Assembly (NCBI GenBank): GCA_002366775.1
Contig: DFBW01000129.1
Location: 963 to 10,892, forward strand
DNA length: 9,930 nt
Origin: Roseovarius sp. UBA3070
GTDB lineage: Bacteria > Pseudomonadota > Alphaproteobacteria > Rhodobacterales > Rhodobacteraceae
Direction of reading: 5' to 3'
In this document: positions 1 through 7,022 of the stretch, piece after piece
How positions within the stretch are numbered: the stretch's first letter is position 1
Layout of the letters: the number at the start of each line of letters is the position of its first letter
Position numbers and translations under genes: made by a program
Notes under the pieces: model-generated
Database searches by the model: none
What the model saw: only the letters and a program-made list of their open reading frames with translations
Told to the model about the DNA's origin: nothing

Positions 1-978
1 AATTACCGCGAAGGTATGTTGTGGCCCTTGTTGCAGGGGCGGCAACTGTTTGAGCATTTCACCCATGATGCCTCACTTATCCCGATGGAAACCCTGCCAA
101 TCTGGCAGCGCCAGTTCCGCCGATTGGGGGAAAAGATGGGCAATTCGGATTGGTATAAAACCGGGTTGGGGCAGGATGAAATTGCAAACATACGCAAGCG
201 TATTGAAATGGAAGGTGCCCTGTCCACACATGCGTTTGAAACCAAAACCAAGAGCCGCGAAATGTGGGCACGCCCGCCACACAAAAAGGCACTGGATCAG
301 ATGTGGTACGCAGGCGAGTTGGCCACCTGCTATCGGGAATCCTTCATTAAGTACTATAATCTGGGTGAGAGGGTTTTTCCGGCACACCTCAGGCAGGGGC
401 CAAATGACAGGGATCAGATAGATATGCTTTGTGATCAGGCGCTTGATAAGATCACATTTGGCACCAATGGTGAGGTACAGCGCTATTGGGAGGCGATGTC
501 AGCGCGCACTGCAAAGGGGTGGCAAGAGCGTAGAAACCCGGTGCCCGTGAGCGTGCAAACCGCAGATGGCGGACGCTATGACGCCTGGGGTGCCCCTGAC
601 ATAGAACAGCGATTAAGCGATGCGCCCAATCCAACCATACGGCTGCGTATCTTAAATCCATTCGATCCCGCCATACGGGACCGTACGCGCCTGCAAAAGC
701 TGTTTGGGTTTGAGTATCGAAATGAGATGTTCGTGCCTCAGGCCAAGCGTCGTTGGGGATATTATGTGTACCCGTTATTGGAAGGCGACCGGTTTGTCGG
801 GCGCTGCGAAATCAAAGCGGATCGGGCGGCAGGCTGGCTGCGCGTGACAGGCTTCTGGCCGGAGCCTAAGGTGAAATGGAGCGCGAGTCGGCTGGAGAAG
901 TCCGAAGCCGAACTGGCCCGTTTTGCCCGGCTTGCCGGAATCAGAGATGTGGGCTGGATCGTGCCGCGCCCAGTTTGA
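1..978 (+). CDS. YcaQ-family winged-helix DNA glycosylase-like protein (5' end outside window)
   Basis: The reading frame is open from base 1 (N-Y-R-E-G before the first ATG at 16), so this is the C-terminal 325 residues of a longer protein; the ATG at 16 is probably not the real start. It resembles the YcaQ/AlkX family (crosslink-repair DNA glycosylases, winged-helix proteins of about 400 residues), which would leave some 80 N-terminal residues off the left edge. Family-like stretches seen are H-D-A-S-L-I-P followed by a W-rich region near codons 25-40, and a C-terminal R-W-G-Y-Y-V-Y-P-L-L-E-G-D-R-F-V-G-R stretch ending in K-A-D-R (codons about 249-275). The family's catalytic glutamine motif lies near the N-terminus and cannot be checked here. 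The stop is 12 bases before the next gene, so the two are probably co-transcribed. The family call is from pattern memory; the substrate (e.g. DNA interstrand crosslinks) is inferred from family members only. Confidence 0.8.
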   Translation, partial: NYREGMLWPLLQGRQLFEHFTHDASLIPMETLPIWQRQFRRLGEKMGNSDWYKTGLGQDEIANIRKRIEMEGALSTHAFETKTKSREMWARPPHKKALDQMWYAGELATCYRESFIKYYNLGERVFPAHLRQGPNDRDQIDMLCDQALDKITFGTNGEVQRYWEAMSARTAKGWQERRNPVPVSVQTADGGRYDAWGAPDIEQRLSDAPNPTIRLRILNPFDPAIRDRTRLQKLFGFEYRNEMFVPQAKRRWGYYVYPLLEGDRFVGRCEIKADRAAGWLRVTGFWPEPKVKWSASRLEKSEAELARFARLAGIRDVGWIVPRPV

Positions 979-990
979 GAAGGACAAAAG

Positions 991-1731
991 ATGCGTTTGA
1001 ATGGCAAAACAGCAATCGTCACCGGTGCCGCCAGTGGATTTGGCGCGGGCATCGCGCGAAAATTCGTGGCCGAGGGCGCACAGGTGATGATTGCCGATCT
1101 CAATCTGGAGGGCGCACAGGCGTTGGCCAAAGAACTGGGCGCACATGCCTGTAAGGTTGATGTTGCGGATAGCGACAGTGTGCACCACATGTATGACGCG
1201 GCGATGGCCGCGTTTGGCCTGCCTGATATTCTGGTGAACAATGCCGGCATCACGCATCTGCCGCAGGCGATGGACAATGTCACCGAGGACGAGTTTGACC
1301 GGGTTTTTGCGGTGAACTGCAAATCTGTTTACCTGACGGCACATGCTTTTGTACCGGGAATGAAAACCCGAGGATCAGGGGTGATCCTTAACGTGGCCTC
1401 CACGGCCGGAGTCAGCCCGCGCCCAAAGCTGAACTGGTACAACGCCTCAAAGGGGTGGGTGATTACGGCGACCAAAACCATGGCCGTTGAACTGGCCCCC
1501 GAGGGCATCAGGGTGAATGCGCTGAACCCTGTAGCGGGTGAAACACCATTGCTGGCCAGTTTCATGGGGGAAGACACGCCCGATATGCGGGCAAAGTTTT
1601 TGAGCACCATTCCGCTGGGTAGGTTCTCAACCCCTGAGGACATGGGGAACGCCGCGGCATTTCTTTGCAGCGACGAGGCCAGTATGATCACCGGTGTCTG
1701 TATGGAAGTGGATGGCGGACGCTGCATCTAG
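991..1731 (+). CDS. SDR family NAD(P)-dependent oxidoreductase (FabG-like)
   Basis: A complete 246-residue classical short-chain dehydrogenase/reductase, the usual length. The Rossmann glycine motif T-G-A-A-S-G-F-G lies at residues 11-18. D36 at the end of the second strand suggests NAD(H) rather than NADP(H). N-N-A-G is at 83-86, and the catalytic tetrad reads N109, S137, Y150 and K154 (Y-N-A-S-K). The C-terminal part has N-P-V-A-G-E-T-P in the position of the usual N-P-G substrate lid, then P-L-G-R-F-S-T-P-E-D and a terminal V-D-G-G-R. Such proteins are often labelled 3-ketoacyl-ACP reductase, but nothing here shows an acyl substrate and there are no fatty-acid genes nearby, so only the oxidoreductase class is supported. 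The start is preceded by a purine-rich GAAGGA at 979-984. It lies 12 bases after the YcaQ-like gene and probably shares its transcript. Confidence 0.93.
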   Translation: MRLNGKTAIVTGAASGFGAGIARKFVAEGAQVMIADLNLEGAQALAKELGAHACKVDVADSDSVHHMYDAAMAAFGLPDILVNNAGITHLPQAMDNVTEDEFDRVFAVNCKSVYLTAHAFVPGMKTRGSGVILNVASTAGVSPRPKLNWYNASKGWVITATKTMAVELAPEGIRVNALNPVAGETPLLASFMGEDTPDMRAKFLSTIPLGRFSTPEDMGNAAAFLCSDEASMITGVCMEVDGGRCI

Positions 1732-1750
1732 GGCCTGTTCAACAGCGCCC
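1731..1750 (+). terminator. Candidate hairpin right after the SDR stop codon
   Basis: GGGCCTGT (1731-1738) can pair with ACAG and GCCC (1742-1745 and 1747-1750), with loop TCA and one bulged C at 1746. The first G is the last base of the TAG stop codon. The position between the SDR gene and gmd suits a terminator or attenuator separating the two transcription units, but no T-run follows, so it is not a textbook intrinsic terminator. Confidence 0.4.
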
Positions 1751-1796
1751 CAAGACGGTAATCCGGAGCCAACAAAGTTAGTAAGGGGCTGAACCT

Positions 1797-2855
1797 TTGA
1801 AAAAAGCACTTATCACCGGGGTTACCGGGCAGGATGGCGCCTATCTGTCAGAGTTCTTGTTGGACAAGGGCTATGAGGTGCATGGCATCAAGCGGCGCAC
1901 ATCGCTGTTCAACACAGCACGGATTGATCATCTGTTTGAAGGTGAGCCGGGTCAGACAGGCCGGTTTCAGCTGCATCATGGGGATATGACGGATAGTTCA
2001 TCGCTGACTCATATCCTTCAGAAAACCCGACCAGATGAGGTGTATAACCTCGCCGCGCAATCTCATGTGGCTGTCAGCTTTGAAGAGCCTGAGTACACGG
2101 CCAATTCTGACGCCATGGGCGCGTTGCGTTTGCTTGAGGCAATCCGGTTTCTGGGGATGGGTGAGACCACCCGGTTTTATCAAGCCTCAACATCGGAACT
2201 TTATGGTCTGGTGCAGGAAACGCCGCAACGCGAGTCCACGCCGTTTTACCCGCGCAGCCCTTACGCGGTGGCCAAGCTCTATGCCTATTGGATCACGGTG
2301 AATTACCGCGAAGCCTATGAGATGTATGCCTGCAACGGCATTCTGTTCAATCACGAAAGCCCGCTTCGCGGTGAGACCTTTGTGACCCGCAAGATCACCC
2401 GTGCCCTGGCGCGGATCAAGTTGGGGATGCAGGATGAATTGCGCCTGGGCAATATGGATTCCCTGCGTGACTGGGGCCATGCGCGCGACTATGTGCAAAT
2501 GATGTGGCTCATGCTGCAACAAGACACCCCCGAGGATTATGTGATTGCCACCGGGCAGCAATACTCGGTGCGTGAATTTGTAAATCGGGCCGCCGAGAAG
2601 CTGGGGATGACCCTGCGTTTTGAAGGGAGCGGCGTTGATGAAGTGGCCCGTGACGACGCGGGCGTCGTGCGGGTGCGCGTTGACCCGCAATATTTCCGAC
2701 CCGCTGAGGTTGAGACCTTGTTGGGCGATGCCTCCAAAGCGCGCCAGCAATTGGGCTGGGAACCCGAAACCAGCTTTGAGGCTTTGGTCGATGAAATGGT
2801 CACATCGGATCTGGCCGAAGCCGAGGCGCAAAAGCGGGCACAGGAGCACGCATGA
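1797..2855 (+). CDS. gmd: GDP-mannose 4,6-dehydratase
   Basis: A 352-residue enzyme of the extended SDR family converting GDP-D-mannose to GDP-4-keto-6-deoxy-D-mannose in the cytoplasm. This is the common precursor of GDP-fucose, GDP-rhamnose, GDP-perosamine and GDP-colitose. The NADP-binding motif T-G-V-T-G-Q-D-G is at residues 7-14. Y-N-L-A-A-Q-S-H at 83-90 and S-T-S-E-L-Y-G at 131-137 supply T132 and E134, Y156 and K160 form the Y-x3-K pair, and [15 protein letters not shown] is at 185-199. Length and all hallmark motifs fit. The start is TTG at 1797: an in-frame TAG sits at 1779-1781, there is no ATG or GTG between, and the Rossmann motif begins only six codons in. An AAGGGG at 1783-1788 serves as ribosome binding site. 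The stop overlaps the next gene's ATG (ATGA), implying translational coupling. It probably heads its own operon with colC and colD. Confidence 0.96.
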   Translation: MKKALITGVTGQDGAYLSEFLLDKGYEVHGIKRRTSLFNTARIDHLFEGEPGQTGRFQLHHGDMTDSSSLTHILQKTRPDEVYNLAAQSHVAVSFEEPEYTANSDAMGALRLLEAIRFLGMGETTRFYQASTSELYGLVQETPQRESTPFYPRSPYAVAKLYAYWITVNYREAYEMYACNGILFNHESPLRGETFVTRKITRALARIKLGMQDELRLGNMDSLRDWGHARDYVQMMWLMLQQDTPEDYVIATGQQYSVREFVNRAAEKLGMTLRFEGSGVDEVARDDAGVVRVRVDPQYFRPAEVETLLGDASKARQQLGWEPETSFEALVDEMVTSDLAEAEAQKRAQEHA

Positions 2856-3772
2856 AGATCTTCCTGACCGGTGGACGTGGCATGGTTGGGCGTGCCGTGC
2901 GCAATGACCCTGCGGCATCTGATCACCAAATCATTGCCCCCACATCTGCCGAATTGGACCTGACGGACCGTGCTGCCGTGATAGCAGCGGTTGCGGCTGA
3001 AAAGCCCGATCTGGTCATTCACACCGCCGGGCGTGTCGGCGGCATTCAGGCAAATATGGCCAACAAGGCCGGGTTTCTGACCGATAACATGGATATGGGT
3101 GTCAACATTGTGCTGGCGGCACAGGCGGCAGGTGTGGCGCAGCTTCTGAACCTCGGGTCGTCCTGCATGTATCCGCGCGATGCGCCAAACCCGTTGCAGG
3201 AAAGCAGCCTGGGCAAGGGCGAACTAGAGCCGACAAATGAAGGTTACGGGTTGGCCAAACTGGCGGTGGCGCGGCTTTGTGCCTTTGTGTCCGAGGAAAA
3301 TGCACAGCTAAGCTACAAGACGTTGATGCCCTGCAATCTCTATGGGCTGCACGATAAATTTGACCCAAAAGTATCACATCTGGTGCCCGCGATCATCCGC
3401 AAGCTGCACGAGGCCAAAGAGGCCGGTGCCGCATCAGTTGAGATCTGGGGCGATGGCACAGCGCGGCGCGAATTTATGTTTGCCGGTGATCTGGCAGATG
3501 GCATATGGGCCGCAGTGCAGCGGTTTGAGGACCTGCCGGGGTTCATGAACATTGGCTTGGGTTATGATTACACGATCAACGAGTTTTACAGCGAAGCGGC
3601 TAAGGTGATCGGCTGGCAAGGCGCATTCACCCATGACCTGAGCAGACCCACCGGCATGAAGCAGAAATTGCTGGCCGTGGATGCGCAAGAGGCATTTGGC
3701 TGGCACCCCAAAACCACGTTGGCGCAGGGCATTGCCCGCACCTATGCCCATTTCAAGGAGCATCACGCATGA
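2852..3772 (+). CDS. colC: GDP-L-colitose synthase (ColC) or closely related GDP-L-fucose synthase
   Basis: A 306-residue NADPH-dependent epimerase/reductase of the GDP-fucose synthase (Fcl/WcaG) family. The Rossmann motif T-G-G-R-G-M-V-G is at residues 6-13 and [10 protein letters not shown] at 59-68. The active site is G-S-S-C-M-Y-P (102-108) with S103/S104 and C105, Y132 and K136 (Y-G-L-A-K), and H176; these align with the S107, C109, Y136, K140 and H179 set known for E. coli Fcl. [11 protein letters not shown] is at 199-209. Fcl makes GDP-L-fucose; its relative ColC performs 5-epimerisation and 4-reduction on the 3-deoxy product of ColD, giving GDP-L-colitose. The following gene is ColD-like and overlaps this one by ATGA, so ColC is the better reading. 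Stretches such as N-M-D-M-G and N-I-G-L-G-Y-D-Y also look ColC-like from memory. Sequence alone does not fully separate the two activities. Confidence 0.85.
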   Translation: MKIFLTGGRGMVGRAVRNDPAASDHQIIAPTSAELDLTDRAAVIAAVAAEKPDLVIHTAGRVGGIQANMANKAGFLTDNMDMGVNIVLAAQAAGVAQLLNLGSSCMYPRDAPNPLQESSLGKGELEPTNEGYGLAKLAVARLCAFVSEENAQLSYKTLMPCNLYGLHDKFDPKVSHLVPAIIRKLHEAKEAGAASVEIWGDGTARREFMFAGDLADGIWAAVQRFEDLPGFMNIGLGYDYTINEFYSEAAKVIGWQGAFTHDLSRPTGMKQKLLAVDAQEAFGWHPKTTLAQGIARTYAHFKEHHA

Positions 3773-4953
3773 GCGAGATCCAGTTTCCTCTGGCAACGAC
3801 AAGCTGGGACGAGGCCGAATATGCGGCGATTGACCGGGTGGTGAAATCGGGCATGTTCTCGATGGGTGCTGAGGTGCGCAAATTCGAAGAGCAATTCGCA
3901 GCAGCCATGGGCAGCGCACACGCGGTGATGGTCAACTCCGGATCGTCGGCGAACCTGCTGATGATCGCGGCGCTGCGGTATCACTCCAAACATGGCTTGC
4001 CCGAGGGATCAGAGGTGATCGTGCCAGCCGTCAGCTGGTCCACCACCTATTACCCGCTGCACCAATATGGTTTGGTGATGAAATTCGTCGATATTGATCC
4101 CGACACGCTGAACTATGACCTGGAGGCACTGGAAGCCGCGATCGGCCCGCAAACCCGCGCGATCATGGTGGTAAACCTGCTGGGCAATCCGAATGATTTT
4201 GACCGGATAACAGCCATCATCAACGGGCGCGACATCATTGTTTTTGAGGACAATTGCGAATCTCTGGGGGCCACCTATCAGGGCCGTCAGGCGGGCACCT
4301 TTGGGATTGCGGGCACATATAGTTCGTTCTTTTCGCACCATATTGCCACCATGGAAGGTGGATTGGTGGTGACCGATGACGAAGAGCTTTACCACATCAT
4401 GTTGTCAGTGCGCAGCCACGGCTGGACCCGGCATTTGCCGCGTGAAAACCATGTGACGGGCACCAAAAGCGATGATCCGTTTGAGGAAAGTTTCAAGTTT
4501 GTGCTGCCCGGCTATAACCTGCGCCCGTTGGAAATGAGCGGCGCGATTGGTCAGGAACAGATCGCCAAACTGCCCATGATTGTGCGCGAACGCCGCGCCA
4601 ATGCTCAGCGGTTTCGCGCATTGATGCAGGCCTATCCTCAAATCCGCATCCAACAAGAGATCGGCGAAAGCAGCTGGTTTGGTTTTTCCATGGTCGTGCG
4701 CCCTGACGCCGGGTTTGACCGCGCCAAGCTGATAGCGGGCCTTGGCCGTCACGGCGTGGAATGCCGCCCCATCGTGGCCGGTAATTTTGCCAAGAACGAG
4801 GTGGTGACCAAACATATGGCCCACACCATCCACGACGAGCTGCGCAATGCCGATGATATTGATCGTAATGGGCTGTTCATCGGCAACCACCACTATCCGC
4901 TTGATGCCCAATGGGACGCGTTGCGCGCGGCCTTGGACGACGTAAAAGGTTAA
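3769..4953 (+). CDS. colD: GDP-4-keto-6-deoxy-D-mannose 3-dehydratase (ColD)
   Basis: A 394-residue PLP-dependent enzyme of the DegT/DnrJ/EryC1/StrS fold-type I family. N-S-G-S-S-A-N (56-62) should hold the PLP phosphate, V-P-A-V-S-W-S-T-T-Y-Y-P follows, and D161 in E-D-N-C-E-S contacts the PLP nitrogen. Where aminotransferases of this family carry the Schiff-base lysine, this protein has H190 in S-H-H-I-A-T-M-E-G-G. That Lys-to-His change is established for ColD (H188 in E. coli ColD) and lets it remove the C3 hydroxyl of GDP-4-keto-6-deoxymannose, using glutamate as amino donor for PMP, rather than transaminate sugars. The likeness to E. coli O55-type ColD runs along the whole protein, e.g. 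the W-F-G-F-S and E-C-R-P-I-V stretches near the C-terminus. It overlaps the upstream gene by ATGA and is last in the cassette. The histidine argues against GDP-perosamine synthase, which retains the lysine. Confidence 0.93.
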   Translation: MSEIQFPLATTSWDEAEYAAIDRVVKSGMFSMGAEVRKFEEQFAAAMGSAHAVMVNSGSSANLLMIAALRYHSKHGLPEGSEVIVPAVSWSTTYYPLHQYGLVMKFVDIDPDTLNYDLEALEAAIGPQTRAIMVVNLLGNPNDFDRITAIINGRDIIVFEDNCESLGATYQGRQAGTFGIAGTYSSFFSHHIATMEGGLVVTDDEELYHIMLSVRSHGWTRHLPRENHVTGTKSDDPFEESFKFVLPGYNLRPLEMSGAIGQEQIAKLPMIVRERRANAQRFRALMQAYPQIRIQQEIGESSWFGFSMVVRPDAGFDRAKLIAGLGRHGVECRPIVAGNFAKNEVVTKHMAHTIHDELRNADDIDRNGLFIGNHHYPLDAQWDALRAALDDVKG

Positions 4954-4954
4954 T

Positions 4955-4973
4955 GCCTCCGGCGGGGATATTT
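4955..4973 (+). terminator. Short GC-hairpin plus T-rich tail between convergent colD and kpsF
   Basis: Immediately after the colD stop, CTCC (4957-4960) can pair with GGGG (4964-4967; one G-U pair) around loop GGC, followed by ATATTT. This is a small terminator-like hairpin for the plus strand in a 50-base convergent gap. The sequence GCCTCCGGCGGGGATATTT, followed by an AAGAAGATG-type tail, resembles a motif I recall seeing repeatedly after genes in Rhodobacterales genomes. That recurrence is memory, not a search result. Confidence 0.5.
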
Positions 4974-5003
4974 AGCGCAAGAAGATGGGGCAAAGGCCAG
5001 CCC

Positions 5004-5993
5004 TCAGGCCACCCCGGCGCGCAGGATGTCGTGGATGTGCACCAGACCCTGAAGGGTGCCGTCAGCATCGACAGCAAAGAGCGCGCTGATTTGTGAGGTG
5101 TTCATCACGCCCAACGCCTCGGACAAAAGCGCCTGAGGCGTGATCGTGCGTGGATCGAGAGTAGCGACCTGTGACGCGGTGCGGCTCATCAGATCGGCCA
5201 TGTTACGACGCAGATCGCCATCTGTGATCACGCCGATAAGTTTGCCATTTTCGATCATCGCAGCCACGCCAAACCCCTTGGCAGTCATCTCCAGCAGAGC
5301 CTCGCTCATCGGGGTTTGGGCATGTACCACCGGCAGGTCATCCCCTTTGTGCATCACGGCAGAAACCGTCAGCAGTTGCGCGCCAAGTGTGCCGCCGGGG
5401 TGAAAGGCCAGAAAGTTGTCCTTTTCAAACCCACGCAGGCGCATCAGCGCCACCGCAAGGGCATCGCCCAAAGCGGCAGTGCAAGTGGTTGATGTGGTGG
5501 GCGCCATGCCAATACCGCACGCCTCGGGCGCGTTGGGCAGGGGCAAAACATGATCCGCCTGCCTGCCCAGCGTGCCATCGGGGTTTTTGGTGATGGCCAC
5601 CAAAGGAATGGCAAAACGTTTGGCATGAGCAATAATGTCGGCCAGCTCACGGGTTTCACCGGAATTGGAAATCAGGATCAGCGCATCTGCACCGGTGATC
5701 ATACCCAGATCGCCGTGGCTGGCCTCGCCCGGGTGCACATATTGCGCGGGCGTGCCGGTGCTGGCCATCGTGGCGGCAATTTTGGCCGCGATATGCCCGG
5801 ATTTGCCCATGCCCGAAACAACAACACGCCCCTGAACCTGAAGCAGCATTTGCACGCAATCGTCAAACGCAGCGGGCAGGCCTTCGCGCAATTGTGTCAG
5901 CGCGTCGGCTTCGATGCTCAGTACATCTCGTGCGATATCAGAGGGCGTTGGGGCGGTGCTCATTTGGGGCGCTCCGGCGAGGGGTTTGGCCAT
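5004..5993 (-). CDS. kpsF: Arabinose-5-phosphate isomerase, KpsF/GutQ family (SIS + two CBS domains)
   Basis: A 329-residue sugar-phosphate isomerase interconverting ribulose 5-phosphate and arabinose 5-phosphate, the entry step of CMP-Kdo synthesis for LPS or capsule. The N-terminal SIS domain (about residues 40-180) has S-G-M-G-K-S-G-H (60-67, K64), H-P-G-E-A-S-H-G-D (87-95, H93), S-N-S-G-E-T (109-114) and F-H-P-G-G-T-L-G (197-204, H198). By spacing, K64, H93 and H198 match K59, H88 and H193 of E. coli KdsD. Two CBS domains follow (about 212-268 and 275-327). Length matches KdsD (328). The start is uncertain: an in-frame ATG ten codons later (first base 5963) has GGAG eight bases before it, a better ribosome binding site than the weak CAGG before 5993, so a 319-residue product is quite possible. 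It lies 21 bases after trhO on the same strand and converges with colD. Confidence 0.94.
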   Translation of the reverse strand: MAKPLAGAPQMSTAPTPSDIARDVLSIEADALTQLREGLPAAFDDCVQMLLQVQGRVVVSGMGKSGHIAAKIAATMASTGTPAQYVHPGEASHGDLGMITGADALILISNSGETRELADIIAHAKRFAIPLVAITKNPDGTLGRQADHVLPLPNAPEACGIGMAPTTSTTCTAALGDALAVALMRLRGFEKDNFLAFHPGGTLGAQLLTVSAVMHKGDDLPVVHAQTPMSEALLEMTAKGFGVAAMIENGKLIGVITDGDLRRNMADLMSRTASQVATLDPRTITPQALLSEALGVMNTSQISALFAVDADGTLQGLVHIHDILRAGVA

Positions 5994-6014
5994 AGTGATA
6001 ACCTGAGTAAGACC

Positions 6015-6929
6015 TCAGAGGAAGTTCATATGGCTTTCGCCACGCGCCTCAGACAGTTTGATCTGCTTTTGACGTTCACGAAACCGGTTCTTATCGTCTT
6101 GCGTGCTTTCCCCGTGGCATTGATGACAAGACACGCCGTGCTCGTATTCTGCACGCTCCATATCGGCAGGCAGGATCGGGCGGCGGCAGGCATAACACAG
6201 CTCGTGCGGGCCTTCTTTTAGCGCATGACCAACCGAAACGCGGCCATCAAAAACAAAGCAATTTCCGTTCCAGGTGCTTTGTGCCTCGGGGACATTTTCA
6301 AGGTACTTCAGGATGCCACCTTTGAGGTGATAGACGTCCTCAACCCCTTGACCAAGCAGGTAATTGGTGGATTTTTCACAGCGAATACCGCCAGTGCAAA
6401 ACATAGCGATGCGTTTGTTGTGGAAGCGGTGTTGGTTTTCTTCCCACCAGGCAGGGAAATCACGGAAGCTGGCGGTTTGCGGGTCAATCGCGCCTTCAAA
6501 TGTGCCAATCGCCACTTCGTAATCATTGCGGGTGTCGATAACAGCCACATCAGGGGCGGTGATCAGATCGTTCCAGTCGTCGGGATCAACATAGTGACCA
6601 ACGCGCGCCTTTGGGTCCACGTCAGGTTGGCCCATAGTCACGATTTCCTTCTTCAGCCGCACTTTGAGACGGCGGAAGGGTTGCGTGGCTCTTTGGCTTT
6701 CCTTGTGTTCCAGATCGCCACATCCCGGCAGAGAGCGCAGGTGATCCAGCACCAGATCAATGCCCGAGCGTGGCCCGGCGATGGTGCCGTTGATGCCCTC
6801 GTTGGCCAACAAAAGCGTGCCCGAGATACCGTTGTCCTCGCACAGCTTCAGAAGCGGCCCCTGAATGGCAGCAGGGTTTTCAAACCGGGTGAAGTGATAA
6901 AGCGCAGCGATGATAAACATGGGCGGCAT
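6015..6929 (-). CDS. trhO: tRNA uridine(34) hydroxylase TrhO (rhodanese-like, YceA family)
   Basis: A 304-residue protein of the YceA/TrhO family, which hydroxylates U34 of certain tRNAs to 5-hydroxyuridine, the first step towards 5-methoxyuridine or cmo5U wobble modifications. The N-terminal domain (about 5-95) contains G-T-L-L-L-A-N-E-G-I-N-G-T (37-49). The rhodanese domain (about 120-215) carries the active loop F-C-T-G-G-I-R-C-E-K-S (177-187), with C178 in the usual rhodanese position and C184 just after. Beyond it are C245-x2-C248 and C268-x2-C271, a probable metal-binding knuckle found in family members. The start at 6929 (M-P-P-M-F) has no visible Shine-Dalgarno; the ATG three codons later (first base 6920) is an alternative and neither is decisive. 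Upstream of kpsF on the same strand, it may share a transcript, though the two functions are unrelated. Confidence 0.93.
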   Translation of the reverse strand: MPPMFIIAALYHFTRFENPAAIQGPLLKLCEDNGISGTLLLANEGINGTIAGPRSGIDLVLDHLRSLPGCGDLEHKESQRATQPFRRLKVRLKKEIVTMGQPDVDPKARVGHYVDPDDWNDLITAPDVAVIDTRNDYEVAIGTFEGAIDPQTASFRDFPAWWEENQHRFHNKRIAMFCTGGIRCEKSTNYLLGQGVEDVYHLKGGILKYLENVPEAQSTWNGNCFVFDGRVSVGHALKEGPHELCYACRRPILPADMERAEYEHGVSCHQCHGESTQDDKNRFRERQKQIKLSEARGESHMNFL

Positions 6930-6970
6930 TTAAGGGATTGCGCAGGCAAGAGGCAAGAGGCCCCGCACCA

Positions 6971-6999
6971 TTGACGCCGCACAAGGGGCTGCGTACTCC
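6971..6999 (+). promoter_or_regulatory. Candidate promoter upstream of pncA
   Basis: TTGACG (6971-6976) is a good -35 match, followed after 17 bases by TACTCC (6994-6999), a weak -10. The site lies in the 93-base divergent gap between trhO and pncA, about 20 bases before the pncA start codon. The weak -10 is common in alphaproteobacteria but leaves this call tentative. Confidence 0.35.
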
Positions 7000-7016
7000 T
7001 GACATTAACCAGGAGG
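6996..7016 (+). promoter_or_regulatory. pncA ribosome binding site inside a 6-bp hairpin
   Basis: A perfect AGGAGG at 7011-7016 lies six bases before the pncA ATG. CTCCTG (6996-7001) pairs exactly with CAGGAG (7010-7015) around the eight-base loop ACATTAAC, which would bury five of the six Shine-Dalgarno bases. The pairing is plain in the sequence; a regulatory role is inferred. Confidence 0.5.
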
Positions 7017-7022
7017 CTTCAA

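Noticed and set aside
762..1344. Two long minus-strand frames opposite the ycaQ-like/SDR junction
   Set aside because: They cover the intact SDR coding sequence and the ycaQ-like 3' end with no recognisable motifs; judged shadows.
2301..2313. AATTACCGCGAAG repeats the first 13 bases of the window
   Set aside because: Both copies encode N-Y-R-E inside unrelated genes; a coincidence of codon use, with no extension on either side.
2187..2918. Long minus-strand open frame (243 codons) opposite gmd
   Set aside because: It lies wholly against gmd and the start of the next gene, both with complete family motifs; the antisense translation shows no recognisable domain and is a by-product of GC-rich codon use.
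3769..4953. GDP-perosamine synthase or a generic sugar aminotransferase
   Set aside because: The Schiff-base lysine is replaced by histidine in a ColD-type motif, which is incompatible with standard transamination.
6003..6018. CTGAG-N6-CTCAG inverted repeat between trhO and kpsF
   Set aside because: Only 5 bp, overlapping the trhO stop and lacking a T-run; too weak to call a terminator.
6944..6961. AGGCAAG repeated about 2.6 times in the trhO-pncA gap
   Set aside because: Too short and low in complexity to be an operator or iteron array; no second cluster elsewhere.
6225..6974. Plus-strand open frame (249 codons) opposite trhO
   Set aside because: The minus-strand trhO shows all family motifs; the plus-strand translation has none and no ribosome binding site.
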